Shown here: positions 1 through 15,300 of the stretch, one piece after another
How the letters are laid out: each line of letters starts with the position of its first letter
How positions within the stretch are numbered: position 1 is the first letter of the stretch
From: Tomocerus qinae
Lineage: Eukaryota; Arthropoda; Collembola; Entomobryomorpha; Tomoceridae
Direction of reading: 5' to 3'
Assembly (NCBI GenBank): GCA_020055645.1
Contig: CM034548.1
Span: 11,346,001-11,410,000, forward strand
DNA length: 64,000 nucleotides
Translations under genes and position numbers: made by a program
The notes under the pieces: model-generated
The model's database searches: none
Seen by the model: the letters and a program-made list of their open reading frames with translations, nothing else
Told to the model about the DNA's origin: nothing

Positions 1-3000
1 AATTTACCAAGGTATACATCAAGTAATTTTCAGCTGAGTACTTTGTATGGACTGCAGTGTTCTGCCAGCTCTGTGTAATTTACACATATAGTTAGTGTAA
101 TAATGTATTTATCTCTTGTGCCTACATAAAATATGTAGGTATGTATTTACGATTAGAAGGTGTAGCAGTGCCCAACTAACAACTACCAACTTGCACCTAC
201 GGTCTTTCGATTATAATAATATTTCTGATTTCCGACCAACCACAACAATCTGCTCCTAGTCTTTCTTTGGCTGACAATACTCGCAATAAATATCGCATGA
301 CAACCCAGGCACAGAACAATCAGCAAAGCAAAGAACTATTTTGCTCTGTCTAGCATTGTCTCTTCGATCTGTCTGCTGAGGTATTATTAATCTGTGTACA
401 AAGGGAGATACACACACTTAGGGTATGAATAGGAGACGAACATGAATCGACAATCAACTGTGATACTTGCTTGTCAACATTTATGCGTCTATTCAATGCA
501 TATTTAAGAGAACAATGGAATAATAACCAGAATCGGAGGATGGACACCGAGCGAGACGTTCCTATTCAATAGCTTCTAATACTTATTACTTTACGATCGG
601 AGAACAACAGAGGAGCCGGCAATCATACTCATTCTTTTGTTACTGACTAGGCATGCAGCCAGGCCAAGGGAGACACATCACTGTATAAGCACTAATCATC
701 ATAATATATCCACTTCCATCACAGTTCAATGAAATAAAAGGTACAGTACATAAAATGTACACAGATGTTTCTTATACCAAAATATTTTGTTGAAAAAATA
801 AGCAGATTATTCTACGGAGATAGATATCTACTTAACTTAATGCTGATACTATTATATGATTATAGTTTCTTTTAAACTTTGTAGATACTGTTAGTATAAT
901 AGATTATTAGTATTGTAGCTTTGACTTTGACTGTCACTCTCTCGGAGGTGCTCACTTTCAAGTGTATAAGGGAAATATACTACTACCTAGAAGTGTATTA
1001 GTATGAAATGGTCATAGAAAGCACAATAGTCGAAATGGCCATGTGCGTGAGTCTGCCTTAGCTGTATTATATGTGGTAGATATGCATCATGTTGAAAGTT
1101 GAAATGTATTGAGAGTAAAAGTGGTTTGCTAGGTTTGAATTGATCCTCGAGTGGAGCATGTTTGTATTGAATGCATAATAGAGGTGAACTTATTTCATTG
1201 TTGCTATATTATCCAATCCAGGAACGTTCATGCATTTACAACTAGCATCGCATGCTCTATTACTTACTTTACGGACAGCTCGGATTAGATTGAGTTTTGT
1301 TTTAGTAAATATGTACTTAGTCTGGGGTGAGGTGAATGTGGGGAGTCTTCTGCTTCTGTTTTACTCTATGTCATAGCACAGGTGTTGAATTCAACTAGGT
1401 GGATATGTACTCACTTTACACTATTTTACATATTTACAGTGCAATTCCATACAAACCATACTATTCTTGGCGTAGCTATTAAAACTTTATTGGGTGTTTG
1501 ATTTAAATATAGTAGGTACATATTAATTAATTAATATGCAGCATAATTAGATAGTTTTGGCAATTTATCAGTTGCAATTTTTAGTGGGAGTTTATGGATT
1601 GGGGTCCTGTGGCTACGCCATTGGGTTTGTAATATAAAGCCAGGAAAAAGTGGTATGAAAATGCCCAATATAGATGGTCTAAGGTAGACGTGTTATGCTC
1701 GGTTGTGTGGCAGTGTGGCGTGGGTTATCGAAGGTGTTAAATACGGGTGTCGGTGCTACAACATGGAAATAAAGAGGAAACAGAAAAACGTTAATAAGAA
1801 CGCTTACACATTCTATGTTCTCCGCTTCAGTTCAGTTCGTTCATGCTATTAACTTCAATTGAATTCACTAACTGCGAGAAATACTTCTCTCCTTATCACG
1901 TAACCAGTTGTAGCATTCTCGCAAGTCATAACATTATTACGACCAAGACAAGTCTCGTCTAGTTAGTATATAAATACTGATAAATGCTATTTATACATAG
2001 GTGCAGACTATCTGGGGGATTAGCAGTAAATAAAGAATTATATGGAGCTTGTCAGGGAAATAATGGTGCGTAGGTATTGTAAATATTGTAATGTAATACA
2101 ATTAAAGTGGCTTCAGCCTGGAAATAAAGAAAAGATTTTTATAGGCTGAGTTCGTATTAAAGTGAGATAGTGGTATAGGGTTTCAGAGGGAGAAGGTTGA
2201 TAGATGTGTTTGTGTTAGAATGTATAGATGTCTATTTAAACTCATGTACACTATGCAATAAATGTTGTCTTGTAAGTAATAGCCAGTAAGTATCTATTGT
2301 ACAGACACACGGATCTAGTGCTGGTAAAAAATCTCCTGTTAATAGGTGGGTTAGGTAGTTGAAACGAAGTTGGGTTGAAACAAGTAAAGTTGTTTGGACT
2401 CGAAGCTAGAAAAAGGAAAGCAATAAGTTTGATGATGATGGGGTGTTAGGAAAACCAACAAGAGATTTAGATCGGACAGGAGCAGGAGCACCTTTACCAA
2501 CATTATTTATTTATTTCTACCTGTGCATTTTCCCTGGCATTCTCTCCTTGTTTATTAGTAGTAGGAGACCTGAGTGCACCTACAACGTTTATTAGCCATT
2601 TGCCCTGCCTGGATCGTAATATTAACTCAAGTGCTCCTTCTCACCACTATCTCTCCCTACTACATCTGACTGACTTCCCTCTCTATTTGAAAGGTTGCCT
2701 GACATTTAATAAGTCCACTTGTATCCCTGGCTTTGGCTTACCCTGTCTTGTCTTTGACTTCTTTTAAGATGAGATATGAATGTGACAGCGGAAGAATTAT
2801 CTCCACTCTGAACTAGTAAACTCTTGTGTATGCACTTGACAACAACAAGTACAACTTGAATTCAATACCTTGTCCTACAGATATTAAGTCAAGTCATTGA
2901 CGACAAGTTAATTTCCAGTTGACGGACACTAAACTCAAATTGTGCAACAATCCAATCAAACCAAACCAAACATACTTAAGGATATCTACTAGAAACTGTT

Positions 3001-4380
3001 ATATAGCTATGCATGCTATTTGAGAATAATAGGCAACGGCTTGTCGGAAATGAACTTTATTGCCGCTACATAAAATCATGCGTGGGTATGCGCATTTTCA
3101 TTACTCGGAGGCAGTCCGTTCAGATTTCACAGATAAAACCATTGAAACGCAAACTGTTAATTCCTTTCTACTTTAAATTGAGTAAACTGTAAGGAATATG
3201 TCCTAAATAGACCTCATTTATTATTTATTCTTTCCAATTCAGCAATTACCGGCTATTTTCACCGAGGTCAACACTATAGGTCAACGAAAACCGAGATAAT
3301 ATACAAATGTCAAATATACAGGATTGTAGTCTGGTGAAACGATGTCCATGATAGAGCATCCGCTGTGCACCAGAAAGTACAAGTGAGTTACTAGCTGTGG
3401 AAAAGTAGTGGCAAGGCATGAAAGAAGAATAAGTGTTTTGTGTGCACGAAATGAAAGTGTCAGTGAGATATTGATGATGAGATAAAAAGAAACGAAACGA
3501 GGAGCCGAAGGAGTAAACAATGTAAGTGAGCTTAAGTAAACCTTAAGCAAACAAATGCTGTGAGCATCTTCCTTTGTAACTTCCACGGCTCCAACCACGC
3601 TCGTAAATACAATTTAGTCAAAAAAGGGTTATGAATAAGCATTGTTAAACTTACTAGCTCACATACTGATACAAAATAATACTAACTCTTCTCCTGTCGA
3701 CTAACTACTTGTCAGTCCAGCCTGAGACATTCTAGTTTAATAATATGTAGACCTACCTACGTAGGTAGTATTTATGCAATGTACACTCATTAGTGTGGCT
3801 TATAAGTATTCCTTTTCCACTATTAATATTCACAAATATCTATTTGAGCAAATATTATTATCAGTTAAACTTTAATTTACTCTGCTCAGGATATTGACTC
3901 ATACTTAATGTATCTTTTATGAATGCATACAATGCAACCACTGCTATTAAATTCCATGTAGGTGACCATAATAATTGGGACTAGAGATAATTGCGAGAAA
4001 AGTAAACACATCGCTAAAGTTACTATTACACTTACAGTAGATAACCTGTCGTTCAAATTTTCCTTGTTGCCAATTTCAGTGGACCAACACAGTAATTTTG
4101 CGTTTGATTTTGATGCATAAGTAATATCTTTATTGTTATGCGATATACCCAGTAAAATTTAAACGTAACCTGATGTTATGTGTTGGAGTAATTAACATGC
4201 ACATACAGAAATATAGTGACTGGTGTTGATGATATAATATTTAATCTGTGACATTAAACTGTATTTGATGTATAAATGCTTTGAAGTAAATGTTCTTGGT
4301 TTTGTATCTATTTCGGCGTATATCGTTGAGCAGCAGAAGCTTAACATTTGGATTAAAGTCTTTTGGTAAGTATGAAAATA

Positions 4381-5280
4381 GTGTAATAAATAATGTATTT
4401 GCATATGTGTAGGAGTATAGAGCGAGTGGTAAAGATTCAGAGGAGATAAAGATGGTATATATCGGGAGTAGTGGTAGTGGATGGAGGAGACAAGAAGTTA
4501 TAGATGATGATAGTAGTCTGTAGCTGTAAGTAAGTATGAATAATCTGGTTATTATTATTATGTATAGATATGAGTTGGTGTGGTGAATGGAAACAAATAG
4601 GCATCTCATTACAGCGTCTCGCATTAATTGGAGGTAAAAGGGAACGCGTAGCCGGAGGAGGCAAAGTGTGTGGCAAGGAAGGTGGTTGATACTCATTATT
4701 GATGCCACGTAACTAGTTGGAGAAGGGCCATTTGGACGGAGGATTGCAACGCCTGTGGAGGCTCGGAGGCGCCGCAGGTTCGCAGTTCCAACCCGTTATT
4801 ATACCACTCATGTTGGTATAAGAGATGAGGAATGATGATAACTCGTCATTGTTTGAATCCTGAAAATGATATGCTTTTTTTGCTCTTTGGCCCTCCTTCG
4901 TGCCATCCAAGGGGCTCATTCTCACGCTGATGATGTGTGCAATCAACTCTGTCTTCGTTTATCCATCATTTTTCACCTTGTGGAATTTCTACTCATCCAC
5001 AGCCACCACTTATTCCACTAAACTAAACCAACATAGCTAAACAAAAGCAAAGAAACAACATCGTCCCGTCACACACAAATTTACTAATAGCCAACTCACT
5101 CACTCACTCACACCAAACTTAAACCTATTAGCTCTCAAACATCTCCCAAGATACGAGTACACCAATCTTTTTACGCGACTTGCCCCATAAAACAAACTCA
5201 TCGACTCCATTTCGTCGTTCAATACATTCTAACAATTAGTTTAAGGTAAATAGGCGCAGACAGGATCCCGAATACCAAGA
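4381..5280. other. G-to-C skew island
   Basis: By hand count the plus strand has 93 G and 23 C in 4381-4680 but 30 G and 86 C in 4981-5280. The intervening core (about 4690-4970) is balanced and GC-rich, including GGAGGCTCGGAGGCGCCG. The change is abrupt near 4975. No gene explains it. Confidence 0.7.
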
Positions 5281-8200
5281 CCCTCTTCCTATCTAGTAAC
5301 AAGTAGTTCAATGAATATATACAATACACCATTAACCCTATAATTGCTCTACTCTTATACATTTACATATTACATTACAGCCATTATTGCGTTGTCATTA
5401 AATCCTCGTAATATTATGTACAATATAAAGTATCCTTTATTAGTAAATATAATATTATTAAATATCAAGGAATTCTATATAGATCATATAGCCAATGTAA
5501 TGCATATTATATAATAGTGTGAAGATACAATATGCTAATCGCTACTGGGCTCCTTTGGTTGTCCAGACTGGCCCGGTCTGGCCCATATATCAATTAACTC
5601 CTTCACACTTATCAATTTACAATTTAACCATTCAGTCGCCTTTGAGAAACAAATGAGCTATTGGCTCCAATCGACTGCTTACACTGTTTACCTATGTTCC
5701 ATATCTTATCTTACACCCATCTCAGCAATTCATCTTCACTCACTCTGACTACACTACACTCCCCGCTACATAATCCTACCATCCATTACACATCCAGTGT
5801 CTCTATATGATACCAACAATTGTATCGTCTCATGTTTACAGTTCCGTTGGACTCCTCATCATATCAACTAATCCCATCTCACTCACTACCCTTTTACTCC
5901 TCGTTTATTTGTTTACTCTCTGCTCACTGATCATGTCCATAGCTATTATTAGTCTAATACATTTTAAACCTATCTTTTCCAACACAAACGTCTTTAAGGC
6001 ATGTGTACATTGGAATTAAGTTAATGCCCAACCTACTCACACTGCTAATACTAAGGTTAAGATTCGGCACATACCAAATACACTCTAAAATACTTACGGC
6101 AAATTTTTAAGCTATGATGCCCTTTAACAAACAAACCTTTTATTTAATTGTTCTCTTAAGGTAATGTATAATGTATAATACTATCCAATAACGAAAAGGA
6201 AATTTTGAGAAAATGCTTATAATATCAGTAATTATTAGCAACAAAATATTTTACCTACCTTTCATAGTAAATGCCTGAAAAAATGAATTTAATTTCGAAA
6301 TCGAATAAATATTGAATTTGTCCAATTGACTAACATTAAGAATAGTATTAATTATCAACACAACAGATTTGTTTAGCTAATCGCTGATAAAGTTTTAAAA
6401 TAGATGAGTAGGAAGATGAATCTCTTATATAGGTAAAAAAGGTCTTTTCGCTTTGAATAAAATAATAAGATATTTTCATGTAAAACTGCATATTTGTTGT
6501 GTCAGAGCTAAAGGAGTGTAACCTCAATCGGAATTCAATTTATATTTAGTAAAAAGTCTGTCTGCCGTTAGTGTGTGGTGCTATAGTCATTTATTGCATC
6601 TTTGGCATCCCGTCTGACTGTTTCCTTCAGTCTGGCTCCATTGCTCATTTCTATTATAATCATAAGAGAGTTGAGGATAATAAGATACATATTTATGTAG
6701 CCTGGACAGATCTACCTGTGAGCGTGGAGGAGAGAGGACAGCTAAGGTATGCCTAACTTATTTATTAACAAGGAACCTTATGGCTGTTTGTGAGGTACTT
6801 AACTAAGTACTAAATAATGTAAGTATGCATGTACTTTGTTCACTTAGGGATAAATGTGGACTTCCCATAAGTATATGTAGCTGAGAATTCCGAGGTGAGA
6901 TCACTCCTTAGCATACACCGTGTTTGGTTATGGAGGCAGGGTCTGGTGGCCCATCCAATCCCGTCTCTATGAATGACCTATAAATGCAGGTAGGCGTGTA
7001 GCTCGGATCCGAGACAAATCGTCCATGAAATCAACTAAATCATGTCTACAGTCGCCCTTATTAACATGTTTATTAGCACCTAGGATGTTCAACTTGAAGC
7101 TGACTGACAGATCTGAGAGACTTCATGACGATGCTCTTTCTATCCATGACAAATCCAGATACACCTCCATAATATGATATTATTACAGATTTCTTATACT
7201 TAGTCAATAATAAATGTTTTTAATATTCAAGTCTTAAGCATTCCTATAGTAATATATAAAAATGTCGAATATAAATAAGAAGTCGTGGATTTGTAAGAAT
7301 ATAAGAGGAACGCGTCTTGTGAGTGGAGAATAAACGAGCAATATCTGTTCCATCATCACGAGGAGGCAAATTCTTGCTGATTTCTTTCTTGCAGGTGGTC
7401 TGCCCTCTAATTTAGAATCGGATTTGAATCTCTAGCCACAAATGAATTCCACAATCCCAAAACAGTGTGGCTCTTTCATTAGAACCAAACCACCAACAGT
7501 ACACGGCAAACCAAAAATTTACAATCGTTTCGCTTCTTTCACTTTTACAGGTACAAATGCTCGAGATGAGGCTAGCAATAAATTCTACTTGAGATACTAA
7601 TGCAGCATTACACAATATTATAATGGGATAAAACCACGCTATAAGAATACCACATTATATACCAAGAGCATCCTAACTGTACGTATTATATTATGCACTT
7701 CCATATGCATCCCTCAGCGTATCCAAAAGGTTATCAGAATCTTGTACTCGGAATAGAGTATAATTTAAATTAAATAGTAGCTCCTTTTTCACTTTCTGTT
7801 TTATTTGTAAAATTATATTGATAAGGAGTAAATGTTTTGAACCCCTGTCTGTCGAGGACACGAAATAGAATAATACTATCAGTGTATGATGTCAGTGGAC
7901 TGATATCTGCACACCACAACACATCAAGAAACCAAAAGTAAATTAAAGGCGAAAGAGTGGACCAAAAAACCCAACCAACGGATAGTTAACTTGACTACAG
8001 AGATTGCCCCACTCTCTCAGAACTTCTTACATCATTTTTTACGAGATTTCCTTAGTGTGGTATCTGCCCAACACTCTAATCCGTGTTTCCTAACTACATG
8101 ACACACACAGAAACACATAAAAGTATTTGTTGTAGATATGCAATGAAGCCACAGTGAAAGAAAACCACCTATACAGACTTTGTTTTAGAGATTACTTGCA

Positions 8201-11200
8201 GCTTTTCTAACCAATCCGACTAGAATAAAGAACAATAGAACGATGTGTCTGGCAGCTAAGAAGTCATCTCATCTCTCTCCTAATAAATAAGTACCAGGAC
8301 AGGTAAAATATCATACACAGTATGTAGATAAGTGCATGTAGATGTAGATAAGTTGATTATTGGTGCCAGGATTCAATTGAAATCTATCCCATACTTGCAT
8401 TCAGTTAGCTCAATGAACCGTGTCTTCCTTTAAGTCTTGTCCTCATCAACCCAATCTTTTGCCATCCTCATCCAGCACATGCTTCACTTTCATTGCTCTA
8501 AACAGCTATCCAAAAGAACAAGTGGCTCTTTTAAGATACTCAAATCCCCCCTTTCCCTCTCTCAATAATGCTGCTCTAATTTTATCATACAAACACAGAT
8601 ATCGACATTTATTATCGACTCACTCCATTTGTAAATCTTGAGTACAAGCATCTTAATTTTAGAATTTATATTCTTGAATGTCTGAACATGAATTCTAAAT
8701 TTTATCATTCGTCTCGCCAATTAGAATTGTAAATAACTACATTAAGAATTGTGTACTTAAAGTTCAGCAAAAAGAGATATAATATAAGTGGGACAGAGGG
8801 CTATTAACAATGTAAATTGACATATTTAATCAAAAGATAAATTGTAAAATGATGAAGTAAGTGTATGTACATAATATTATTGTCAAGTGATTTGGAGCTG
8901 CTGCTGAGCAGTTGCTGTGCATGCTACAATATGAGTAGGAAGTAGAGATGAGAGTGGCAGGCTGAGTGTGATGAATGTGATTTGAGAAGTTGATGGATGA
9001 AATGATATTGGGAAGATCATATAGCAAATAGGAGGATCCCGAGTTGACAGGTTCTTTAAGAGCTCGTTAGGAAGTTTTGATGGTTATTGTAAAGCCTACG
9101 CGAGTACAAGTTGCGATTTATTCAAAGCTTTATACCATTTACGACTGTTGCCTACATTGTGTAGACTAATTATACCACACCGTGCACATGTCCATATAGT
9201 TGTTATATGTAGGTATATGGATTCAAGAGGAGTTTGTTACCTGTGTGTAGTCCAGTGAATGCACGGAGTGAGTTAAATGCTTATATAGTGGGACATTCAT
9301 TTTCTCAGTTGGTACCTGGAAGAGTTGGCATGTTCAGTATTTACAGTAGAAGAACAGATCCTAACGCAGGGCAAGTTATTGAAAGGATAGAAAACCAGTG
9401 CAGTAATCAACTGTCTGACTCTTTCCACCTCAGCAAGACTCACTTAACTCTTTTTATGTTCCCTATACCCACTACAAAGTTCTAGGTAGACATTCACCAT
9501 GTAATTCCCGTCTCAGTCAGTCAGTTTTTCATTTGTGACACGAGTGGAACGAGGTTGAGGCTTAAATGCATGGAAAAGGAAGGCAAACATGCATGTGTTT
9601 ACATAGTTATTGCATAGGATGAAATCCAGAGCAGAATAACCTAATCAAGTATTTAGGTATTACGTATCTTTTTTGTTTCAATGAGTAGAGGTATGGCAAT
9701 AGTACACGACGACGCATATCTTTAGTAATCTTGAGATGAGATGTGTGTGTTCCATTTCCACTGTTATAGTGCCGTCTCTATATGCCAGGTAGTACTATAT
9801 GAATCCTATGTAGTATATAATAGGGAGTAGATTATTGTGCTAACTACTTATCAACTATATTATATGTATAGGGATGAACTCTTTGTGAATTGGGAGAAAG
9901 AAAAGGCAAATAAATTAGTAAATAGAAGATGGGAACTGGGAGTGAGTAGTGCTGGGATGGCATGCATCCAGTTCCCGTACCACACACATGGTGGGAGTTG
10001 GCAAAAACGATTTAATTTATTCCTCCAGGTGGCCAACACTCTTTCCAATCACCTTCAGAAATATAGACATTCATGAGAATATGGAAAGGTGGAAAGGTCT
10101 GAACGGGGCAGACAGTTAGTTGAGTTAGTTAAGGAGTTTGAGTGGATCTGAGTCAGGTTCTCTATTTTTATCTATTAAGTCCAATCCAGCAGACTCCAAT
10201 CCAACTTTCTTAAATGAGCGTGGAGAAATAAAGTGGAGAGAGAAGCAAGCTGCATTCTTTAATGCAACACCTAAACAATACCTAATTATACCTATCTATT
10301 ACAAACAATAGTCCGGGTTCACTACGCTATAAGGTCACTCAGGTAGGCAGTCGAATAAGGTACCTTTAACTAGTACACTCTCTTGATTGTAGCAAAGGAA
10401 ATGGTATAAGAACAAGGAGCTTTATTACTGTAAGCCAAGCAGTCGCAGCGTTATAAATCATATCACTTGTAGGCAGTACATAAAATTAGATTAACTCTCC
10501 TAGTAAATTCCATAGAACATGCCATTACACACACGACGGACGGGAAAACGAAAGTCAAACTTCCACACAGATAACCCAACGTATGCAAAAAACATTATGC
10601 ACCGAAAACTAACAACCTAAGTAACTATTGTCTCAGGATAAACCCAATATACCACCCCCATCCACACAACCCTCCTATCTCTATAATATATAAACTTGTA
10701 CTTGATAATATAAACCCTAGGATAAATTATATAAGTATAAACAAATATCAAAAGGCCAATCTTGTTATATAGCATTATTATTACATAGCAGGAGTAATAT
10801 AAGGTAATGATTATAATGCTATTGTGTGTGTGAAAAGTATAGTTGTAATATTACTCGCTGTATCATTTTAGATCCGTGTTTTACACTTTTAAGTTGGTTA
10901 CTAAAATTTCACATTAACATACGTATCTGTGATAATAGGTGATATTAGGAGGAGACGAAGGGATTGAGAATTAAGGCAACAACGAAACGAACTTCTGGCG
11001 TAAGTGTATTAGGACACGATGCAGTATTTAATAAGCATGTAACTCAGGTATGGCAGAGTGTAATGGATATTATTATTAAATGCATGTGGCCGTGTGTTAT
11101 TGAGTAGAGGTGTGATTGGGTGATAGAGACTCTCATTCATTTCAGCAGAATATAATATTAAGAGTGGGCACATGCCTTCGTCTGCACGATGCAAATAACC

Positions 11201-12312
11201 AACTGTTTCCGTCCAAGCAACTGTTGGCTTTTGATTTGCCACAGAGCAATGCAGTGCAGTGTGAGGATTTATTTTCACCTTTATGAGTGTTTGTTTATGT
11301 GAATAGCTCGCTGGGAGTAAGATAGATCTGATTAGAGGAACGAGGTGTGTGCATGCGTTTCGTCCATACACTCACTCCAGTCCATTCCACTTCAATTCCA
11401 GTCAACGAGACTTACCTTATAATCAACCAGCCTAAACCCAAACAAGAAACATTATATAATAATATATCATATTGGCATATAATATGTACTATACTATATG
11501 GAACCATAAATACAAATAATATATTCACTCGAGTGAGTGTCAGTCACTGTATCCATGTCCAGTTAGAATGCAATGCAATCTAAAATTTAGAGCTAGCAAT
11601 GTGATGTATCTCGCCTGTCTAAAGGTAGGTAAGATATGGAAAGGTATATGAGACTTATGTTATGTGTAATTATTTATTTTGTGTACAATATTAGTGATAG
11701 TCAGGATACATAATGGCATTAGTAACATAAAATAAGGAAAATAGGAGCGAAGGAGGACGTGTCATAAAATGAGGAGCTAAAACAAAGGCAGCTTATCGCA
11801 TAACCCTCATATCATGGTCAGATCTATATAACATAGGCGTGTACTCCAGTCTAACGATAGGTAATTGTGACTCCTGCTTTGGGAAGTAATTATCCTGGAA
11901 AAGCAGTAAAGCGATCCTCTTTATGGCACCTTGAAATGCAACCAAAGAAGCACCTTTCTATTCTTCTCTCTAAGCTTATTCTACAACTTAAGACCAACTC
12001 TATTGTTCTTTTAATATATCTACCTAGGTGTAAAGCTAAAGACTTGTCTTATTTACTCTACACACTCTCTCGGATTATAATATCATCTCCACTCCTATTT
12101 ATGATCTACTCACACAAACAACTATCTGCTAATTATTGAAAATAATGCTGTTAAAGACGTCCAAATTAGGTCGACATTTTAGGTGGATGGCTATAGACTC
12201 TCATAATAGCTAAAGATTCAATATCTAAAACAAAATTCAATAGGGCAGCAGATAGTGAGACTGTTTAATTATTTATTGCAAATAAATATGCCTATAATAA
12301 TAGCGAAAATGG

Positions 12313-12330
12313 ACATTTTATATAAAATGT
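12313..12330. repeat. 18-bp perfect palindrome
   Basis: ACATTTTATATAAAATGT equals its own reverse complement. It contains a TATA core and is flanked by AT-rich non-coding sequence. Confidence 0.85.
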
Positions 12331-15300
12331 TATATTACTTAGTGCATTTTAACCTTTCAGTTAAAATTTATTTTAAATTTAAGATAGGGCACAGTTTTGA
12401 TGGTAGTTTGATTTGAAGTATGATTTGTCTCATGACTATGACTAAGACCAACGCAAAAAAGCATGGAATTAAAGTATATTAAGCTGTGCATTTGGTCGTG
12501 TAAATTTAAATTGTTAGTTGAGTTAATGGTAGTTTGCCTCTTCAAGTTAAGCTAATGCATTTGATTACTATGCTGGGTATGGTAAGCATTTACTCACTAT
12601 CTATTTACACAATTCTTTCTAAAAAAGCAGTTTAATTTTTAACATGTTTATTACGCTAAAATATTGGTTTGTCTGAAAATTGTGTTGTTCGGTTTAGAAT
12701 GTGTATGTCAAGTCAGAAGGGAAATGTTTAACATTTTTTGCAGTCGAGCCAGTGTCCACAAATTATAAGGGAAATGTGTAGAGTGGTAATCTAAATAGTT
12801 ATGTATTAGTTAGAGCAGGAGTGGGCAGGTTGATTGCGGATTGGTAATGTAAAAGTACATGATATAATATGTATGTGTATACATTTAGGCCAAATGTAGA
12901 AAATATCTCGCCCCACACAAAGAAAAGACACGTCAAGGGCTTAGTCACAACCCGGTACTTATTGTAACACAGTTAGTGTCTATGTATTTCCCTGACTTAC
13001 ATCAGCTTTTGTTCATTTAGGTATACTTAGTTATTTGCTTAGCTCTCGGAACAAGTTTTCTTTGTGTGTCCTGTTGTCGAAAAGCATGTAGTGCTTATCT
13101 TGCAATAAGTTAGTTAAAGCTTCGTATGTATGTTATGAATATAAATGGATTTGTATTGAGTGTAATACGAGAGTAGCTCTTGTCCGAATTCGAGCATTAA
13201 CCAGAGCTGCTCTCCTACTAAATGTATATAAGCTATATACCTGCTCACCAAACCTGCAATCCTGTCCAGTCTATTAAGTATGTATTCTCCTTACTTAACA
13301 ATTCTGTATTTGTATTCAAGGAAGCTATACATAGAGCATTTACTATTGCCATTATGTCTCTGTGTATAATAAATAGATACAACCGTCTGCCTACCCTTCA
13401 ATGTTCGACTAAACTGACAGCATTTTATGCCTAATATCATGCTTGGCTTGTAGGAGTCTCTCCGTTACCTTGTTCCTTTTAAAAATGTTTTTTATTATGA
13501 GTTACAAGGGCTGAGAGAGAGATAGTAGACATTAGGCAGCAATAATACATGCTATTTGCTTCGTTTGGCTAAGACTGCTGGCTTCTATGTATTAAAATGT
13601 GTTTGCTACCACCTTTGAGTGGAATGAATGTAAGTAGTGCTAATAGTACACTTATTTATTAGAGCTACCAATTTTATTTATTTGCTACGCATGGAAGTTC
13701 TTATAACGTGACAGTTAGCTCTCGGTAACTAACTCAACGCGCACATTAAAAGTCAGTGGACTCCCTCTCCAACCATTCTTTCTATAACTCATTCTAGACA
13801 ATTTTTGATAAGATATTATTCAAATATACTAGCGTATATCCGGCAAGCAAAACTTGTACTATCTCTCCACTTTGATACGGAACTATCTCCTACACCTCAT
13901 CATATATTAGAATTAAAGTTATATAAAATCAACTCGTTAATATATTTATGCTATCTACTAATTACAATTGGATATAAATAAATATGCCCAACTTCATCTT
14001 CCAAACAGTATATACATAGATTAAATACAATCTTGCACGCTCGCATTTCATTGCATCTCGTTTAAAATAGTAAGTCTAGAGTTATTAGGTCAGTTATATA
14101 TAATGCCTCTATGCAGAAGCTCACATTTTATATCTGAAATGCCCAACTAAGCAAAACAAGGAACTGGACCGACAGGGTAAAGAATGGCAGCTCTAACAAG
14201 ATTTCACCCAGTATACAATGGCTACTCATATAGATAAGTGGCGTTTTATTTCACATCACATCAACTGAAATTCAGCTCAACTGAATTTCTCCTCTCAAGA
14301 TTGTATCAATGGCATAATTGATTGGGCTGTTAAAAAAGTTATTCCGTGGCAAGGTGCAAAATAATATTTCATGACATGCCACGGACTCTGTCTGGATTTA
14401 TTTACATAGCAAGAGCATGGTGGTGGGCAGGTAAGAACTCAAAAGATAGCCTGTGCAACTATCAGCTATTCTGCCAAGCCACCAACAGACGGAACAGACC
14501 ACACTGATTAACTAACTTTTAGGTGGTTATGATTTAGAACTTGACTGGAGTGAATGAGTTCGTTTCCTATAGACGTAATTCAGTTCTACACAGGTAGGTA
14601 TATCATCCATCGCAGAAGAAGTAACTACGTGCAGCCAAGCAAGCCAGACCGGGGCATGCCAGAAGTTATCTTGGCCAACTCGGTGATAAGCTAAGTCTGT
14701 ACGAGTAGGTATTAGCTAACGTCAAACACAAGTATTACATTTGATACAACTTGAGATTTATATTGAAAATGTACAATGGGTAGGTTAGTAGTTAGGGCTC
14801 TGTTTGACTAATAATCCATTGATACACCTTAATAGTATATTATGTTGTGCACTTATTTATCTCCTGTGACGTTACTTTATGTATATAACTCTCATTAGAG
14901 TTCTAAATGCACATTATCTGTAGACAGTATAAAGGTGTAACTCATTTTCAAGTAAATAATTAGAAGAAGCAAAATTTATTTATATGTCTCAGATAAAATG
15001 TATTTAATAGCTACTATAGATAGATATGTTGTTTTGATAGTGTAGGTCAGGAAATTCTGCTTTTCTATGAAAAAGAAATTACTAATATGATTCAGGATGA
15101 CGGATGTTATCTCTAGTTGTGAGATGGGAGCTCCTTTTCATTTTGTTAAGGTGCGTAGAGACAAAGTTGAGTTGCACAGCAAAGGTGTAGATCATGATTG
15201 AAGGTAGGTACTGGAATTGTATGAGATTCGTCTTGTTGCAATTAAGCTCTATGTATAGGAGTCCGGGTTGGTTTGGAAGGGAGCGTGTAGCAACTTCCTG

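Noticed and set aside
4241-4708. 155-codon minus-strand hydrophobic frame
   Set aside because: It coincides with a tract almost lacking C on the plus strand. The product is a run of Leu/Ile/Ser/Thr/Tyr/His typical of low-complexity composition.
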